From NCBI GenBank assembly GCA_020632595.1, contig JACKFF010000008.1:137428-201427 (forward strand): a stretch of 64,000 nt of DNA, written 5' to 3'. This document shows, piece after piece, positions 1-8,941 of this stretch; within the stretch, counting starts at the first letter, position 1, and each line of letters opens with the position of its first letter. Source of the DNA: Nitrospiraceae bacterium (GTDB taxonomy: Bacteria; Nitrospirota; Nitrospiria; Nitrospirales; UBA8639). A model generated the notes under the pieces. That model worked only from the letters and a program-made list of their open reading frames with translations. It had not been told where the DNA came from and ran no database searches. Both the position numbers and the translations under genes were made by a program.

Positions 1-1162
1 CCACCGTTATTTCGGCTAATGCTAATCCTGTATCGATTGCAGGACTTCCATGTTGAAGGTGAAAGTCTCGATTCGTTGGGTCGACAAAGAGCGGGTTGGT
101 CCCATCTATGATATTGTTGGACTCAATGGTCCCGATACCGCGATTATAATAATTCAATAAATTGCCATATGAAATATTGTTTTTGATAATGGTGTTAGTG
201 GCATCGGCAGCTGCTCCAATTTGAAGGCCATTTTGATCATTATCAAAAATGGTGTTGTTATATACTAACGCCCCTATCGAGCCATTGCCGACTTGAATTC
301 CATGTCCGCGGTTATCATACACGAGATTGTTATAAGCCATGTTGCCAATGCCGGAAGCAAGCAGGATGCCCGCAAAAGATATTCTGCGAAGATTGTTATT
401 GTAAACACGACAATTTCTGACAATGTTATAGTCTGGAGCATGGCCGGTAGAACTTGAATTATATATATGTACTCCATAGCCGGTTGCATTATAAATTTCG
501 GCTCCATCAATGAGGTTATGATCAGTTGTAATGTAAAAGTTATAGGCTCCTTTTACGAGTGCTGAACTCTGCCACACATCACTATTATGATATTTTCCTC
601 CAATAAATTCATTATACTCTGTTCCACCAGTTCCTTTTGCCAGCAATACATTATTTAGTGGAGCATTTTTTACCTCAAGATTCCGAAATCTCACATGATT
701 CGCTCCGTTGGTCATGGATATGCCCATACCGTTTACGGTGTCTTCGTTTATGGCATCGATAATCAATCCATCAAAAATGACATATTGAATGTAAGAGTGG
801 ACGAGACCAATGGCCTGTGAGCCACCGTTTGGCTTTATAGTCACCACGTCTCCAGGGTAGGCTGCAATGATTGGAGCATTTTCCCATGATGTACCTGTGG
901 GAATGGTGAAAAATTGGCTGTCAATTTGTTCTGCGTAAGTGCCGGACCTAATCAAAAGTGTATCTCCCGTCCGCATCGTTGTCATGCCCTTTTGGATAGT
1001 CAGGAATGGGGAAGAGTAGGCACCAGAGTTCCCATCATTACCCGTTTTGGCGACATAGTATTCAATGGCGTATGTCATGCCAGGACTGAATGATCCGGAA
1101 ACAAGTAGCAAACACAAAATTATCTTTCGCCACCCTAGAGGAATGTTTCCTGTCTGTATCAT
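1..1162 (-). CDS. Exported right-handed parallel beta-helix protein (C-terminus beyond window edge)
   Basis: The frame is open from an ATG at 1162 to the left edge, so the C-terminus is missing. A strong ribosome site (AAGGAGG) sits 4 nt before the ATG. The first ~30 residues form a signal peptide ending near GMTYA. The mature start YYVAKTGNDGNSGAYSSPF is the N-terminal cap typical of DUF1565/beta-helix proteins. It is followed by GDTLLIRSGTYAEQ and many short N-rich repeats such as YNNTIFDNDQNGLQIG, the coils of a parallel beta-helix. Family members bind or cleave polysaccharides or form surface structures; no catalytic residues can be assigned. It is a paralogue of the proteins at 6337-8601 and 8942-10846 but lacks their proline-rich linker and Ig-like modules. 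Confidence 0.85.
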   Translation of the reverse strand, partial: MIQTGNIPLGWRKIILCLLLVSGSFSPGMTYAIEYYVAKTGNDGNSGAYSSPFLTIQKGMTTMRTGDTLLIRSGTYAEQIDSQFFTIPTGTSWENAPIIAAYPGDVVTIKPNGGSQAIGLVHSYIQYVIFDGLIIDAINEDTVNGMGISMTNGANHVRFRNLEVKNAPLNNVLLAKGTGGTEYNEFIGGKYHNSDVWQSSALVKGAYNFYITTDHNLIDGAEIYNATGYGVHIYNSSSTGHAPDYNIVRNCRVYNNNLRRISFAGILLASGIGNMAYNNLVYDNRGHGIQVGNGSIGALVYNNTIFDNDQNGLQIGAAADATNTIIKNNISYGNLLNYYNRGIGTIESNNIIDGTNPLFVDPTNRDFHLQHGSPAIDTGLALAEITV

Positions 1163-1905
1163 GCAGCCTCCTTGTCACTGAATCTAATGCTGTTTGTCAT
1201 AATCGATTCTTTTCAAAAAGCCTATCCTTGGATTGGTTCCCTTGATGGAGTTCTCTACTTAAATTTAAAAAATGCGCTGTCTTTTTGGCTCATTTCTGTG
1301 TTGTGAATTTAGATTTGGTCGTATCACGTTAGTATCGACAGTCACCTATAAAACTTAAGGTGCAAACTCATTTTTCATGGCCATTGTAAGCCGCAATTCA
1401 GAAAATTTGTTAGCCTAAACAATTAGGAATGCATTAAATGGATTTAAGGAGGGGTAGTCAATATTTATAAAAAGTAGTTGAATATCCCCTCTCAAGAGAA
1501 TGAGTGTAGAAATATGTATTTCACATAAAGGCAGCCAATCAAATTGGAATATTTTATCATTGAGACCAAATGTCCATCAAAACACCAAAATTCGCAGTGA
1601 ATCCAAAGGGAAAAAATTGTTATCTTTGAGAGGCATTGGACCGAATAATTTTAAGTTTCCGCTCCTTAAAAAGTTACTAGTCTCCTATTCTGAAATTTCT
1701 GGTCTGGTGTTGAGAATAATTATTTGATTTCGAATTGGTTAAATGAAATATGTTGAAGAAGCTGCATTGTAAAAACCAAGCATTTTATTGAATTGAACGG
1801 TGCTGCGATAGCCCGCTTCTCACATTCGGCCGGAGTCGAGCCGAGGGTAGTGAATCGAAGCGGTTTCATTTTTCCTAAGCTAATAAGTGGGGGCGATTGC
1901 CATCA
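1163..1905. other. Intergenic, AT-rich, no supported gene
   Basis: About 740 bases separate the divergent beta-helix gene and the CapK-like gene. The only notable reading frame (1500-1727, plus) has no ribosome site and no recognisable protein character. I see no RNA gene or clear terminator. The promoters of both neighbours should lie here, but no convincing -35/-10 pair could be assigned. Confidence 0.5.
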
Positions 1906-3315
1906 ATGGATAGAATTGAAGCATCAAATACTTTCGCTCAGTATCGGGGAAATTTGCAGGCCTGGCTACTCAGGAGGGTCCTATTTCCTGCAGGAGACCT
2001 TGTCTTTGGCCAAAATATGATGAAGCGGCTTTCTTTTTTGGAGAAAGCCCAATGGTTACCCTCTGACAAGCTTCACTCGATTCGCGATCAATCCCTGCGC
2101 GAACTGGTAAAAGTGGCGTATGACGAAGTGCCGTTTTACCGTGAAATAATGGATAAGGCTTCGGTGCAACCGGCAGACATTCGTAAAGCAGCGGATCTCG
2201 GGCAATTGCCTATTGTTACGAAACCCATGCTTCGGCATGCGTTTCCCGACCGTGTGACCAGGAGTACGGGTAAAAAAGTCTATGAGTCTCGGTCTTCCGG
2301 ATCTACCGGTGCCAATTTTACGGTGCTGTTGGACCATGAGACTGAAGGGTTGTTCCAGGCCTCCTTTCTCCTCGCATTGGAATGGGCAGGTTGGAATATG
2401 GGAGAACCGCATCTCCAAACTGGTATGACTTTGAAACGAGATTTTCCTAGAAGAATGAAAGATGCTCTGCTGAATTGCCATTATGTCCCGGCTCACGACT
2501 TGAGCGATTCCCATCTTGATCAGTGTCTCCAGATCCTAGAACGATATTCTCTAAGGCATCTCTGGGGTTATCCGGGAAGTCTGTATTATTTGGCACGGAG
2601 AGCTATGGAATGCGGGTGGAATCGACCGATGCGATCAATCGTCACCTGGGGGGATACTCTCTACACTCATTATCGCAACACGATTGAGAAGGCTTTTAAG
2701 ACTCGAGTCGTGGATACGTATGGATGCTCTGAAGGCATGAATATTTCTGCGCAATGCGGAGTAGGCAGCTCTTATCATCTTCACACTTTGGACGTGATTG
2801 TGGAATATCTGGATGATAGTGGAGTACCGGTTTCTCCAAGGCAATCCGGAAATATCATTGTGACCAGACTGCATCCAGGTCCCATGCCATTGATACGGTA
2901 TAAGGTGGGCGATGTCGGTATTGCCGGAGACCCACGCATGTGCGCATGCGGCCGTGGGTATGATGTTATGCAATCTATCCAGGGTAGGGATACCGATATT
3001 GTTATTACCCCATCAGGAAATAGGTTGATTGTTCATTTTTTTACAGGCGTTCTTGAGCATTTTGAGGAGATAGACTCATTTCAAGTAATTCAGGAAAAAC
3101 TCGATTCTATAGTGGTACGGATAGTTCCCGCTGGGGAGTTTTCTATCGCGACAAGACGCAGGATAGTTGAATCACTCAAGGAAAAGGGTGCCGATCTGAA
3201 TATCGAATTGGAATTGGTCCAAGATATGCCACTTCCGCCATCTGGGAAGCGCCGATTTATTATTAGTCACTTAGGCAGACCTCCTGATTCGCACTTTCCA
3301 ACTTTGGAAACGTGA
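1906..3315 (+). CDS. CapK/PaaK-like adenylate-forming enzyme (phenylacetate-CoA ligase family)
   Basis: The product is a ~470-residue member of the CapK / coenzyme F390 synthetase / phenylacetate-CoA ligase family. These ANL-type enzymes activate a carboxylate with ATP and often sit in capsule or exopolysaccharide loci. Visible motifs are the phosphate-binding loop ESRSSGSTGANF (near residue 130), VDTYGCSEG (the Y-G-x-x-E adenine-binding motif) and a C-terminal IQGRDTDIV segment with the hinge Asp. The substrate is unknown; a sugar-linked acyl or amino-acid modification is plausible. Start: ATG at 1906. A TTG at 1897 is also possible, but the G-rich site at 1889-1893 is only 3 nt from it. No partner gene is co-directional within 500 nt. 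Confidence 0.85.
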   Translation: MDRIEASNTFAQYRGNLQAWLLRRVLFPAGDLVFGQNMMKRLSFLEKAQWLPSDKLHSIRDQSLRELVKVAYDEVPFYREIMDKASVQPADIRKAADLGQLPIVTKPMLRHAFPDRVTRSTGKKVYESRSSGSTGANFTVLLDHETEGLFQASFLLALEWAGWNMGEPHLQTGMTLKRDFPRRMKDALLNCHYVPAHDLSDSHLDQCLQILERYSLRHLWGYPGSLYYLARRAMECGWNRPMRSIVTWGDTLYTHYRNTIEKAFKTRVVDTYGCSEGMNISAQCGVGSSYHLHTLDVIVEYLDDSGVPVSPRQSGNIIVTRLHPGPMPLIRYKVGDVGIAGDPRMCACGRGYDVMQSIQGRDTDIVITPSGNRLIVHFFTGVLEHFEEIDSFQVIQEKLDSIVVRIVPAGEFSIATRRRIVESLKEKGADLNIELELVQDMPLPPSGKRRFIISHLGRPPDSHFPTLET

Positions 3316-3517
3316 CGACAATTGATAGTGGCCAGTATAAATTGGGAATCATTTTGTCGTTCAAATCGAACAAGGACAACACGGGAATCCCAACGGATGT
3401 CATGCGAGGTATTAAAGCGGTCTTAATGGGCAGGGAGTATTGGTCCTTCTAATTTATGATTTCTGATGGCTGTCATATGAAATTTTGAGAATTCATAAAA
3501 GGCAGTTGATGGAGTGG

Positions 3518-3703
3518 TTAATCAAGCAAGACCAGCAGATTGCGTTGGGTTAATAGTTTCCCCCACAACCAGGCTAACAGATTGGCCAGGGTCCAGCCAA
3601 AGCGAGAGAACAACTGCAGCTACCATAGCAAGAGGCTGGCCATCAATGCTGTCCAGATCTGGGCCTTCACGGCATTACCGGACGTGCCCATAAATCCCGC
3701 CTT
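3518..3703 (-). pseudogene. Remnant of IS4-family transposase (C-terminal end)
   Basis: The minus strand reads GFMGTSGNAVKAQIWTALMA, then SLLLW, an in-frame TAG, and LQLFSRFGWTLANLLAWLW followed by LLVLLD and a stop at 3518. This is the usual C-terminal end of IS4-type DDE transposases. Everything upstream of about 3703 is missing and the internal stop shows decay. It lies between the CapK-like and TylF-like genes and marks an old insertion. Confidence 0.75.
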
Positions 3704-3831
3704 CATGCCTGCTGCCTAGCCGATCATTTTAGCCGGGTTTTGCGACTTCTTACGTAAAAAATTGCTATTTAAGCTGAAAGGAGTAAAATATTGGCACATT
3801 CCCCCAAAAGGCTTCCACTGAGGAGGCACCT

Positions 3832-4629
3832 ATGCGACTGGATAAGATTGAACGTCCACCCCTTGAGGCCGCTATCCACCGGCTTTACACCATTTGCATT
3901 GGCCAATATGTGGCTAACCGATTGACCAAGCAACGTCTAAAATTGCTTTGGTATGCCCCAGGGTACTGGCCGATTCTGTTCCTTCCAAACCTATCACTCC
4001 TGCGAAAATTTTGGCTGCTCGCACGGCTCCTCCGAATCGATTGGAAGGTCCTCCATGGTCACACCCCATATGAATGTGCCATGGTCTGCCGTGCCTTGGC
4101 CGAACGTCCTAGTCAGCTTGGAGAAACGATGATTGAGTCGGGCTGTTGGGAAGGGGGGAGTTCGGCAAAGTGGAGTCTCATGTGTCAGGTCATGGGATAT
4201 CACCTGATCATCTATGATTCCTTTGAAGGAGTGGAAGTTGCGGCTTCCCCTGTTGGCGAATATGACTACTCAGGGGAATATGCCGCTCAAGAAGAGGTGG
4301 TATGGCAAAATCTTAAACGATATGGGGCACCTGATAGCTGCCGCACTGTGAAAGGGTGGTTTTGTGAAACCATGGGGGCAGGAAAAATTATCAATCAGGT
4401 TCGCCTAGCCTACATTGATTGTGACACTGCCAAAGGGACTAAGGAAGCATTAACCGGTATCATTCCTGCTATGACCAAAGATTGTGTTATTTTTTCACAA
4501 GACTGTCACATCCCGTCTGTTCTCAGGTTTCTCACCAATCCTTCGACCTGGAAGGATTTTAAAATCCCCATTCCCAGGATGCAGCGATTGGAACGTCGGT
4601 TGGTCCGCTTGGAAATGGGCATTCCCTGA
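3832..4629 (+). CDS. TylF/MycF-like class I SAM-dependent methyltransferase
   Basis: The 265-residue protein matches the macrocin-O-methyltransferase (TylF) family: a glycine-rich SAM loop in MIESGCWEGGSSAKWS (~100-115), an acidic strand LIIYDSFEG, YIDCDTAKGTKEAL, and VIFSQDCHIPS, where family members carry metal-binding Asp residues. TylF enzymes methylate sugar hydroxyls, which suits a glycan-modifying role. ATG at 3832 follows CTGAGGAGGCACCT, an ideal ribosome site. The reading frame stays open for 92 more codons after the UGA (see 4630-4908). IS remnants lie on both sides, so the gene may be a transferred singleton. Confidence 0.8.
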   Translation: MRLDKIERPPLEAAIHRLYTICIGQYVANRLTKQRLKLLWYAPGYWPILFLPNLSLLRKFWLLARLLRIDWKVLHGHTPYECAMVCRALAERPSQLGETMIESGCWEGGSSAKWSLMCQVMGYHLIIYDSFEGVEVAASPVGEYDYSGEYAAQEEVVWQNLKRYGAPDSCRTVKGWFCETMGAGKIINQVRLAYIDCDTAKGTKEALTGIIPAMTKDCVIFSQDCHIPSVLRFLTNPSTWKDFKIPIPRMQRLERRLVRLEMGIP

Positions 4630-4908
4630 TTTCGTGCACAAGGATCTGTTCCGCTACCACAAGAAAATTTGTATGCGGAGGAGAGCAAGTCTGGTTGGGT
4701 TTGGGATTGTAAGGACCGGCGTATCTTTCACAATCAAACTCTCGCTAAACAATTCCATTTTTTGGATATTTGTATTCAAGACGGTCGGACTATCCTCCAA
4801 ATAGGCGAGATGGAGGGTCTTGCCCATTGGGGTTGGGGTCTCAAGCCTGGAGAGAATCTTTTAGTTGAAAAAGACTATGGGGATACAGAAATGGTCCCCG
4901 ATATTTAG
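4630..4908 (+). other. In-frame open extension after the TylF-like stop codon
   Basis: After the UGA of the TylF-like gene the same frame remains open to a TAG at 4908. It encodes segments such as WVWDCKDRRIFHNQTLAKQF and HWGWGLKPGENLLVEKDYGD. Translation could only restart at a TTG (4669) with no good ribosome site. It is either the tail of a once longer protein, truncated by a nonsense mutation, or a chance frame. I do not recognise the sequence. Confidence 0.25.
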
Positions 4909-4939
4909 ACAGCTCGGTAAATAAAATTTCTGCCGGTCA

Positions 4940-5695
4940 TTAGACTGCCTTGTTTGCCTCAGGATTGGCAAATACACTCCATCGGGCGTTTGGCGGTTCA
5001 TTGCCGGGTGGGGGCACTTTGTATTATGAAACTGAAACGGGGGGAGTGAGTTTCGCGTGGCGTACCGCCGGACTGTCATTGGCCTGTAAATATCCATTCT
5101 TGTATTTCACGTTGCGCCACAGGCCCTCGATAAAGACATTATCAGCCCACCGATCCTTGCCATCCATAGTGATCTTCACCCTACAGGCTTTGGGGATCGC
5201 TGGGAAAATCTCATTGGTGTATTGGGCGCCCTGATCTGTTTTAAAGGTGTCTGTGGCTCCGTAGCGCAGGAAAGCTTCTTTGAAGGTTTTCACGTAGGCG
5301 TTGGGCTCAAGGGTGTTTGAGATCTGCCAGGCCGGTACTCGGCGTGAATGCCAGTCCATGATCATGGTCAAATACATGAATCTTTTGGCCATTGAGTATA
5401 ATTGATGTCGCTGGCCCAGACCTGGTTCGGACGCGCGATGTTGAGTTATTTCAATAAATAGGGATAGATTTACGACCTTTTGCCGACTTGACTCGCACGT
5501 GGCTTCGGGTAGATCGCCCGGAATCATATCTGCCGCATCAAGTGTTGTGTGCGTTTGCGATTGACCCGCTGTCCTAGACGCAGGAAGTGATCACACGGGC
5601 TGCCATAGAACGGCCTCTTGAAATAGAGTTCATCGATTGGTCGCTGAGTCTTCAATGCACCCTGGGGCCTAGCATACGCACAGAGCCTTCAAGAT
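4940..5695 (-). pseudogene. Decayed IS3-family transposase OrfB
   Basis: Pieces of an rve-type (DDE) integrase domain can be read on the minus strand in several frames: LCAYARPQGALKTQRPIDEL, YFKRPFYGS, RVNRKRTQHLMRQI (then a stop), AIYPKPRA, NQVWASDINYT, MAKRFMYLTMIMDWHSRR, FKTDQGAQYTNEIF, MDGKDRWADNVFIEGLWRNV and, in another frame, FQFHNTKCPHPAMNRQTPDG. The order is that of IS3-group OrfB with at least two or three frameshifts and one stop. No OrfA or terminal inverted repeats were found. Confidence 0.85.
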
Positions 5696-5708
5696 TGTTT
5701 AAAGACTC

Positions 5709-5905
5709 ATCGAGTCAAATCTATCACATCCAACTCGGCCGCCCCACGCAGAATGCTTTTAGCGAGGGGTTCAATGTAACTATCGGAATGAAATGCTCAA
5801 TCTCTATGTATTTCGAATTTTGGAAGACGTGCAAGAGTTCACGGACAATTGAATAAGAACCTACATGAACTTCGCTCTCACCAGGCCTTGCAGGGAGCAG
5901 CTGCA
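5709..5905 (+). pseudogene. Second IS3-type transposase fragment, opposite orientation
   Basis: The plus strand encodes QIYHIQLGRPTQNAFSEGFN. After a frameshift near 5777 it continues NYRNEMLNLYVFRILEDVQE and FTDN before a stop. This is the conserved C-terminal third of IS3-family OrfB (the P-x-Q-NAF-x-E-x-FN motif). It belongs to a different copy from the minus-strand fragment next to it and meets that fragment head to head near 5700. Confidence 0.75.
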
Positions 5906-6336
5906 TGCATCTATCACAACTCCACTACAGAAAAATCCATGTTCCCGCTGCCCGCGTGATGAGGAAGCTTACACATTGAGGACCGGTTTACCTGTTTTGG
6001 AGAGCAATGACATACTAAATAAGTATCAACCGGCTTAGCAGGGCGGTTGGTTGTGGAGGATGACCATTGGCTGTTCCGAGGCAAGTGTGGAGTCCTACTT
6101 TCGTCAGACATTTTTACGTGATTTGGTTCATCGGAACGGACGGTCCCCTAAAGCCAGGATCTTATATTTTCTGGGTGGGGCTGCCGCCATTTTCGCCGCC
6201 GGGGGATTTGTCCCCGGCGGCACTCTTCTGCGATTGAAAGCATAGGCTCATGGGGTTGTTCAGCCCCTTGACTGGATTTGAGCCCAGCTTAGCCATCTCA
6301 TTGGCTCAATTTTCTTGAGCCACCTTTTTTTCATTC
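5906..6336. other. Non-coding remainder of the IS graveyard with a GC-rich hairpin
   Basis: There is no supported gene. A short frame (6051-6245, plus) has no ribosome site. Positions 6195-6204 and 6212-6221 form a perfect 10-bp stem (GCCGCCGGGG / CCCCGGCGGC) with a 7-nt loop. No T-run follows, so it is more likely a palindromic repeat than a terminator. The beta-helix gene ends just to the right, on the minus strand. Confidence 0.45.
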
Positions 6337-8601
6337 TCATTGGGTCACATAATTGGGAACATTGTTATAGGCCGTATTATTCGTGATGGAATTATTCGGT
6401 CCACTGCTAAGAATGCCCGCGCCGGTATGGTTATATACCGTGTTATTGCGCACGATCGAGTTTCGGGGCTGGCCATCTATCAGTGAGATTCCCCGTATTT
6501 GGTCGTGCACTTCGTTATTTTCAATGAGATTGCCATCTCCTCCGATTGTGATGCCACCGCTACCTCCAAAACCCAGTCCGTTTCGGTAAGCCTTGTTATT
6601 TCTGAGGATATTGAAATTACTCTTGTAGGTATGTCCATCGTAGATTTGTATGCCCCATTTATAATTATCATGGAGCTCGCACCCATCAATGAGATTATTG
6701 GAGGTTTCTATATACATGCCGTGGCCTTTTCCACTTTTCCCCGTGTCATGGATATGCAAATTGCGAAATTCATTATGCGTGGACCCGCCATTGTGCCAGG
6801 TTATCTGAACCCCATTGACCTGTGGATTTTTAATTTCAAGGTTTTGGAATCGGATATGGTGCGATCCTCCTGTGAGGGAAATAGCAGTTGTCTCCCCCGT
6901 CGCATCGATATTAATGCCATCGAAAATCACATACTGAGTCGGCGGGGAGGCGGTCCCGATATCGAGTACTCCCCTGAGGGTGACGGTTTCGCCATTATAG
7001 GCGGCCACTTTCACCGGAGTATTCCATGAAGTTCCGACGGGAAATTTGGTGCCGGTGTGCGTTTGAAGGTATTCCGAGTAGATCCCTCCGCGGATAAACA
7101 AGGTATTGCCAGGCTGAAGAACCCCGAGCCCCCGTTTGATAGTGCGGAAGGGGGACGATTGGGTGCCTGGGTTGACATCGTTCCCGGACGTGGACACAAA
7201 AAAGGCTGATCCACTCGGGGTGGGGCTGGGATTGCTTGTATTAGGCGCGGTGGGGGTCGAGGGGGTAGGACTTGGGCTGCTGGTGCTGGTGCCGCCAGTT
7301 CCGGTTTTTTCATTATATTGGATATCGGTTGAAGACCATGAGCCGTCGGTGTAGCGCCATTGGAGGCGGACCCACACCGGCACCCCGTTGGTAGGGAGTC
7401 CGGAAACTGTATGCGCCAGGGTTTCGCTCGGCAGGTTGCCGCTATTATATACGTCGGATTCGCCGGCGCTCAGACCGACGCGCAGGGACCAGGCCGTGAG
7501 AGCGGCGCCATTGGCCGTCCAGGTGAAGGTGGCGGTATTACCGGGGAGCGTTGAACCGGCTGATGGTGTCAGGAGTTTGGGTCCCACATTGTCAACTCCT
7601 CTTGATGTCCTGCTGTTGGTTCCTGTATCGATGACCCCCGGATAACCGACTGAGGTGATGACAAGACCCTTCATTTTCCATACACTCACCACACCAGTGG
7701 TGCTATTGCGCCAGATTATATCCGCTTTGCCATCGGCATCCGTATCGCCCACTTGCGCAATGACCCAGTTCGTCGGGACTCCGTCTAAAAAGCCGGACGA
7801 AGCAACGGAGATACCATTCATCAACCAGACGGAGACTGCCCCGTTTAAAATATTGCGCCAAACAAAGTCTGATTTTCCATCGCCGTCCACATCTCCGGTG
7901 CCGGCAATTTCCCAATCGGGAGGCGTACTCCCCGGAAATCCCGTTGAGATTATGTTTAGCCCATTCATTAGCCATACCGCAATTGTGCCCGTGGTGCCAT
8001 GTCGCCAGATGACATCCCCTTTACCATCGGCATTCATATCGGCCACTCCGGCAATTTGCCAGTCTAAAGGGACCCCGGCTGGAATTCCGGATGAGACAAT
8101 TTTACTTCCATTCATTAACCACATTGAAACCTCGCCAGTGTTTGTATTGCGCCAAACAAGGTCCGTCCTGGCGTCACCGTTTAGGTCACCGACTGCATGA
8201 ATGGCCCATTCCATCGATGCGCTGCCGGGAAAGCCGGTTGACTTAATAGTCAATCCATCCATCATCCAGACTGCTACTCCCCCGCTGGCGCTATTACGCC
8301 AAATGATATCCGCCCGGTTATCTGCATTCACATCGCCCATACCAACCATCTGCCACTCTGACGGAATTGTGGGCAGGAGGCCGTTTGAGGCAATCGTCTC
8401 TCCATTCATCAACCACGCTGAGACAATGCCACTACTCGAATTTCGCCAAAGAAGATCGGCCTTGGCATCCCCATTCAAATCATATGGGGGTGAATGTTGA
8501 ATGGCATGTGTCGAAGTCAATCCTGAAAACATCCACAGAAAGACACTCAGGAGAATTGCCATTCCATGTTTAGGTGATATGTTTCTTATCTTTTTTATCA
8601 T
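6337..8601 (-). CDS. Large exported protein: FG-GAP/VCBS repeats, Ig-like module, parallel beta-helix
   Basis: 754 residues. A signal peptide (~1-34, ending STHA) precedes six ~47-residue repeats of the FG-GAP/VCBS type. Each has a calcium-loop motif such as DLNGDAKADLLWRN and a following VWLMNG strand, up to ~residue 330. Next is one Ig/fibronectin-like module (GSTLPGNTATFTWTANG to WVRLQWRYTDGSWSSTD) and a Ser/Thr/Pro linker (STSSPSPTPSTPTAPN). The C-terminal ~290 residues are a beta-helix starting FFVSTSGNDVNPGTQSSPF. It is probably secreted or surface-bound and may recognise or process a polysaccharide; no active site is identifiable. Its linker, module and helix cap are nearly identical in DNA to the next gene. 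Confidence 0.85.
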   Translation of the reverse strand: MIKKIRNISPKHGMAILLSVFLWMFSGLTSTHAIQHSPPYDLNGDAKADLLWRNSSSGIVSAWLMNGETIASNGLLPTIPSEWQMVGMGDVNADNRADIIWRNSASGGVAVWMMDGLTIKSTGFPGSASMEWAIHAVGDLNGDARTDLVWRNTNTGEVSMWLMNGSKIVSSGIPAGVPLDWQIAGVADMNADGKGDVIWRHGTTGTIAVWLMNGLNIISTGFPGSTPPDWEIAGTGDVDGDGKSDFVWRNILNGAVSVWLMNGISVASSGFLDGVPTNWVIAQVGDTDADGKADIIWRNSTTGVVSVWKMKGLVITSVGYPGVIDTGTNSRTSRGVDNVGPKLLTPSAGSTLPGNTATFTWTANGAALTAWSLRVGLSAGESDVYNSGNLPSETLAHTVSGLPTNGVPVWVRLQWRYTDGSWSSTDIQYNEKTGTGGTSTSSPSPTPSTPTAPNTSNPSPTPSGSAFFVSTSGNDVNPGTQSSPFRTIKRGLGVLQPGNTLFIRGGIYSEYLQTHTGTKFPVGTSWNTPVKVAAYNGETVTLRGVLDIGTASPPTQYVIFDGINIDATGETTAISLTGGSHHIRFQNLEIKNPQVNGVQITWHNGGSTHNEFRNLHIHDTGKSGKGHGMYIETSNNLIDGCELHDNYKWGIQIYDGHTYKSNFNILRNNKAYRNGLGFGGSGGITIGGDGNLIENNEVHDQIRGISLIDGQPRNSIVRNNTVYNHTGAGILSSGPNNSITNNTAYNNVPNYVTQ
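7096..7570 (-). repeat. Duplicated segment (copy 1): Ig-like module and beta-helix cap
   Basis: Two blocks here (about 7096-7215 and 7316-7570) match about 9917-10035 and 10126-10382 with only scattered differences, by eye roughly 90-95% identity. The proline-rich linker between the blocks differs. This points to a recent partial gene duplication or gene conversion between the neighbouring beta-helix genes. Confidence 0.75.
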
Positions 8602-8941
8602 TTTTTTTCCAATTCAAATCAACAGGACGAGTCGCAATTGGTCCCCTGGTTTGGAGGGATTGTCAGTATAAAATTGTGGGTTCAATATAAAAAAACTGGA
8701 GATTTTATGAATGTGTTAAAGAAACTGAGGTGTTGATTAGAATGAAATGTAGTTTCTTTAGTTGAAACATTCCCGTTTAAGATATGAAGAAATACCCTTC
8801 AGAAAAAGTTAAAGAACCTTTTGTTTGAAAATTGCTTGAGCGTTACTACTATTTAAAACAGTTCCTGCATTATTTTTGTTCCTAGCTGGCAACAGGACCA
8901 TCCGGTCCTGTTGCCCCGCTATTTATAGGAAAGCTATGTTT
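8602..8941. other. Intergenic region between two beta-helix genes
   Basis: 340 bases of mostly AT-rich sequence with no open frame of interest. It must carry the promoter of the 6337-8601 gene (minus strand) and contains the strong hairpin at 8888-8915. Confidence 0.5.
8888..8915 (-). terminator. Strong 12-bp hairpin downstream of beta-helix gene
   Basis: GGCAACAGGACC and GGTCCTGTTGCC form a perfect 12-bp stem with a 4-nt loop (ATCC), 27 bases past the stop of the gene at 8942-10846. There is no immediate U-run, but an A/T-rich stretch with AAAAATAAT follows on the minus strand. It is probably a transcription terminator or an mRNA 3' stabiliser. Confidence 0.6.

Noticed and set aside
1500..1727. 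Plus-strand frame of 75 codons as a gene
   Set aside because: No ribosome site, no recognisable motif, AT-driven composition.
3790..3810. Sigma-54 promoter (TGGCAC) upstream of the TylF-like gene
   Set aside because: TGGCAC is present, but the -12 GC element is missing (CCCCCA instead of TTGC).
4627..4629. UGA as a selenocysteine or readthrough codon in the TylF-like gene
   Set aside because: No SECIS-like hairpin was seen downstream and the protein before the UGA already has full family length.
7136..8500. Plus-strand frames opposite the VCBS/beta-helix gene
   Set aside because: They mirror the repeats of the minus-strand gene (shadow frames) and have no ribosome sites.
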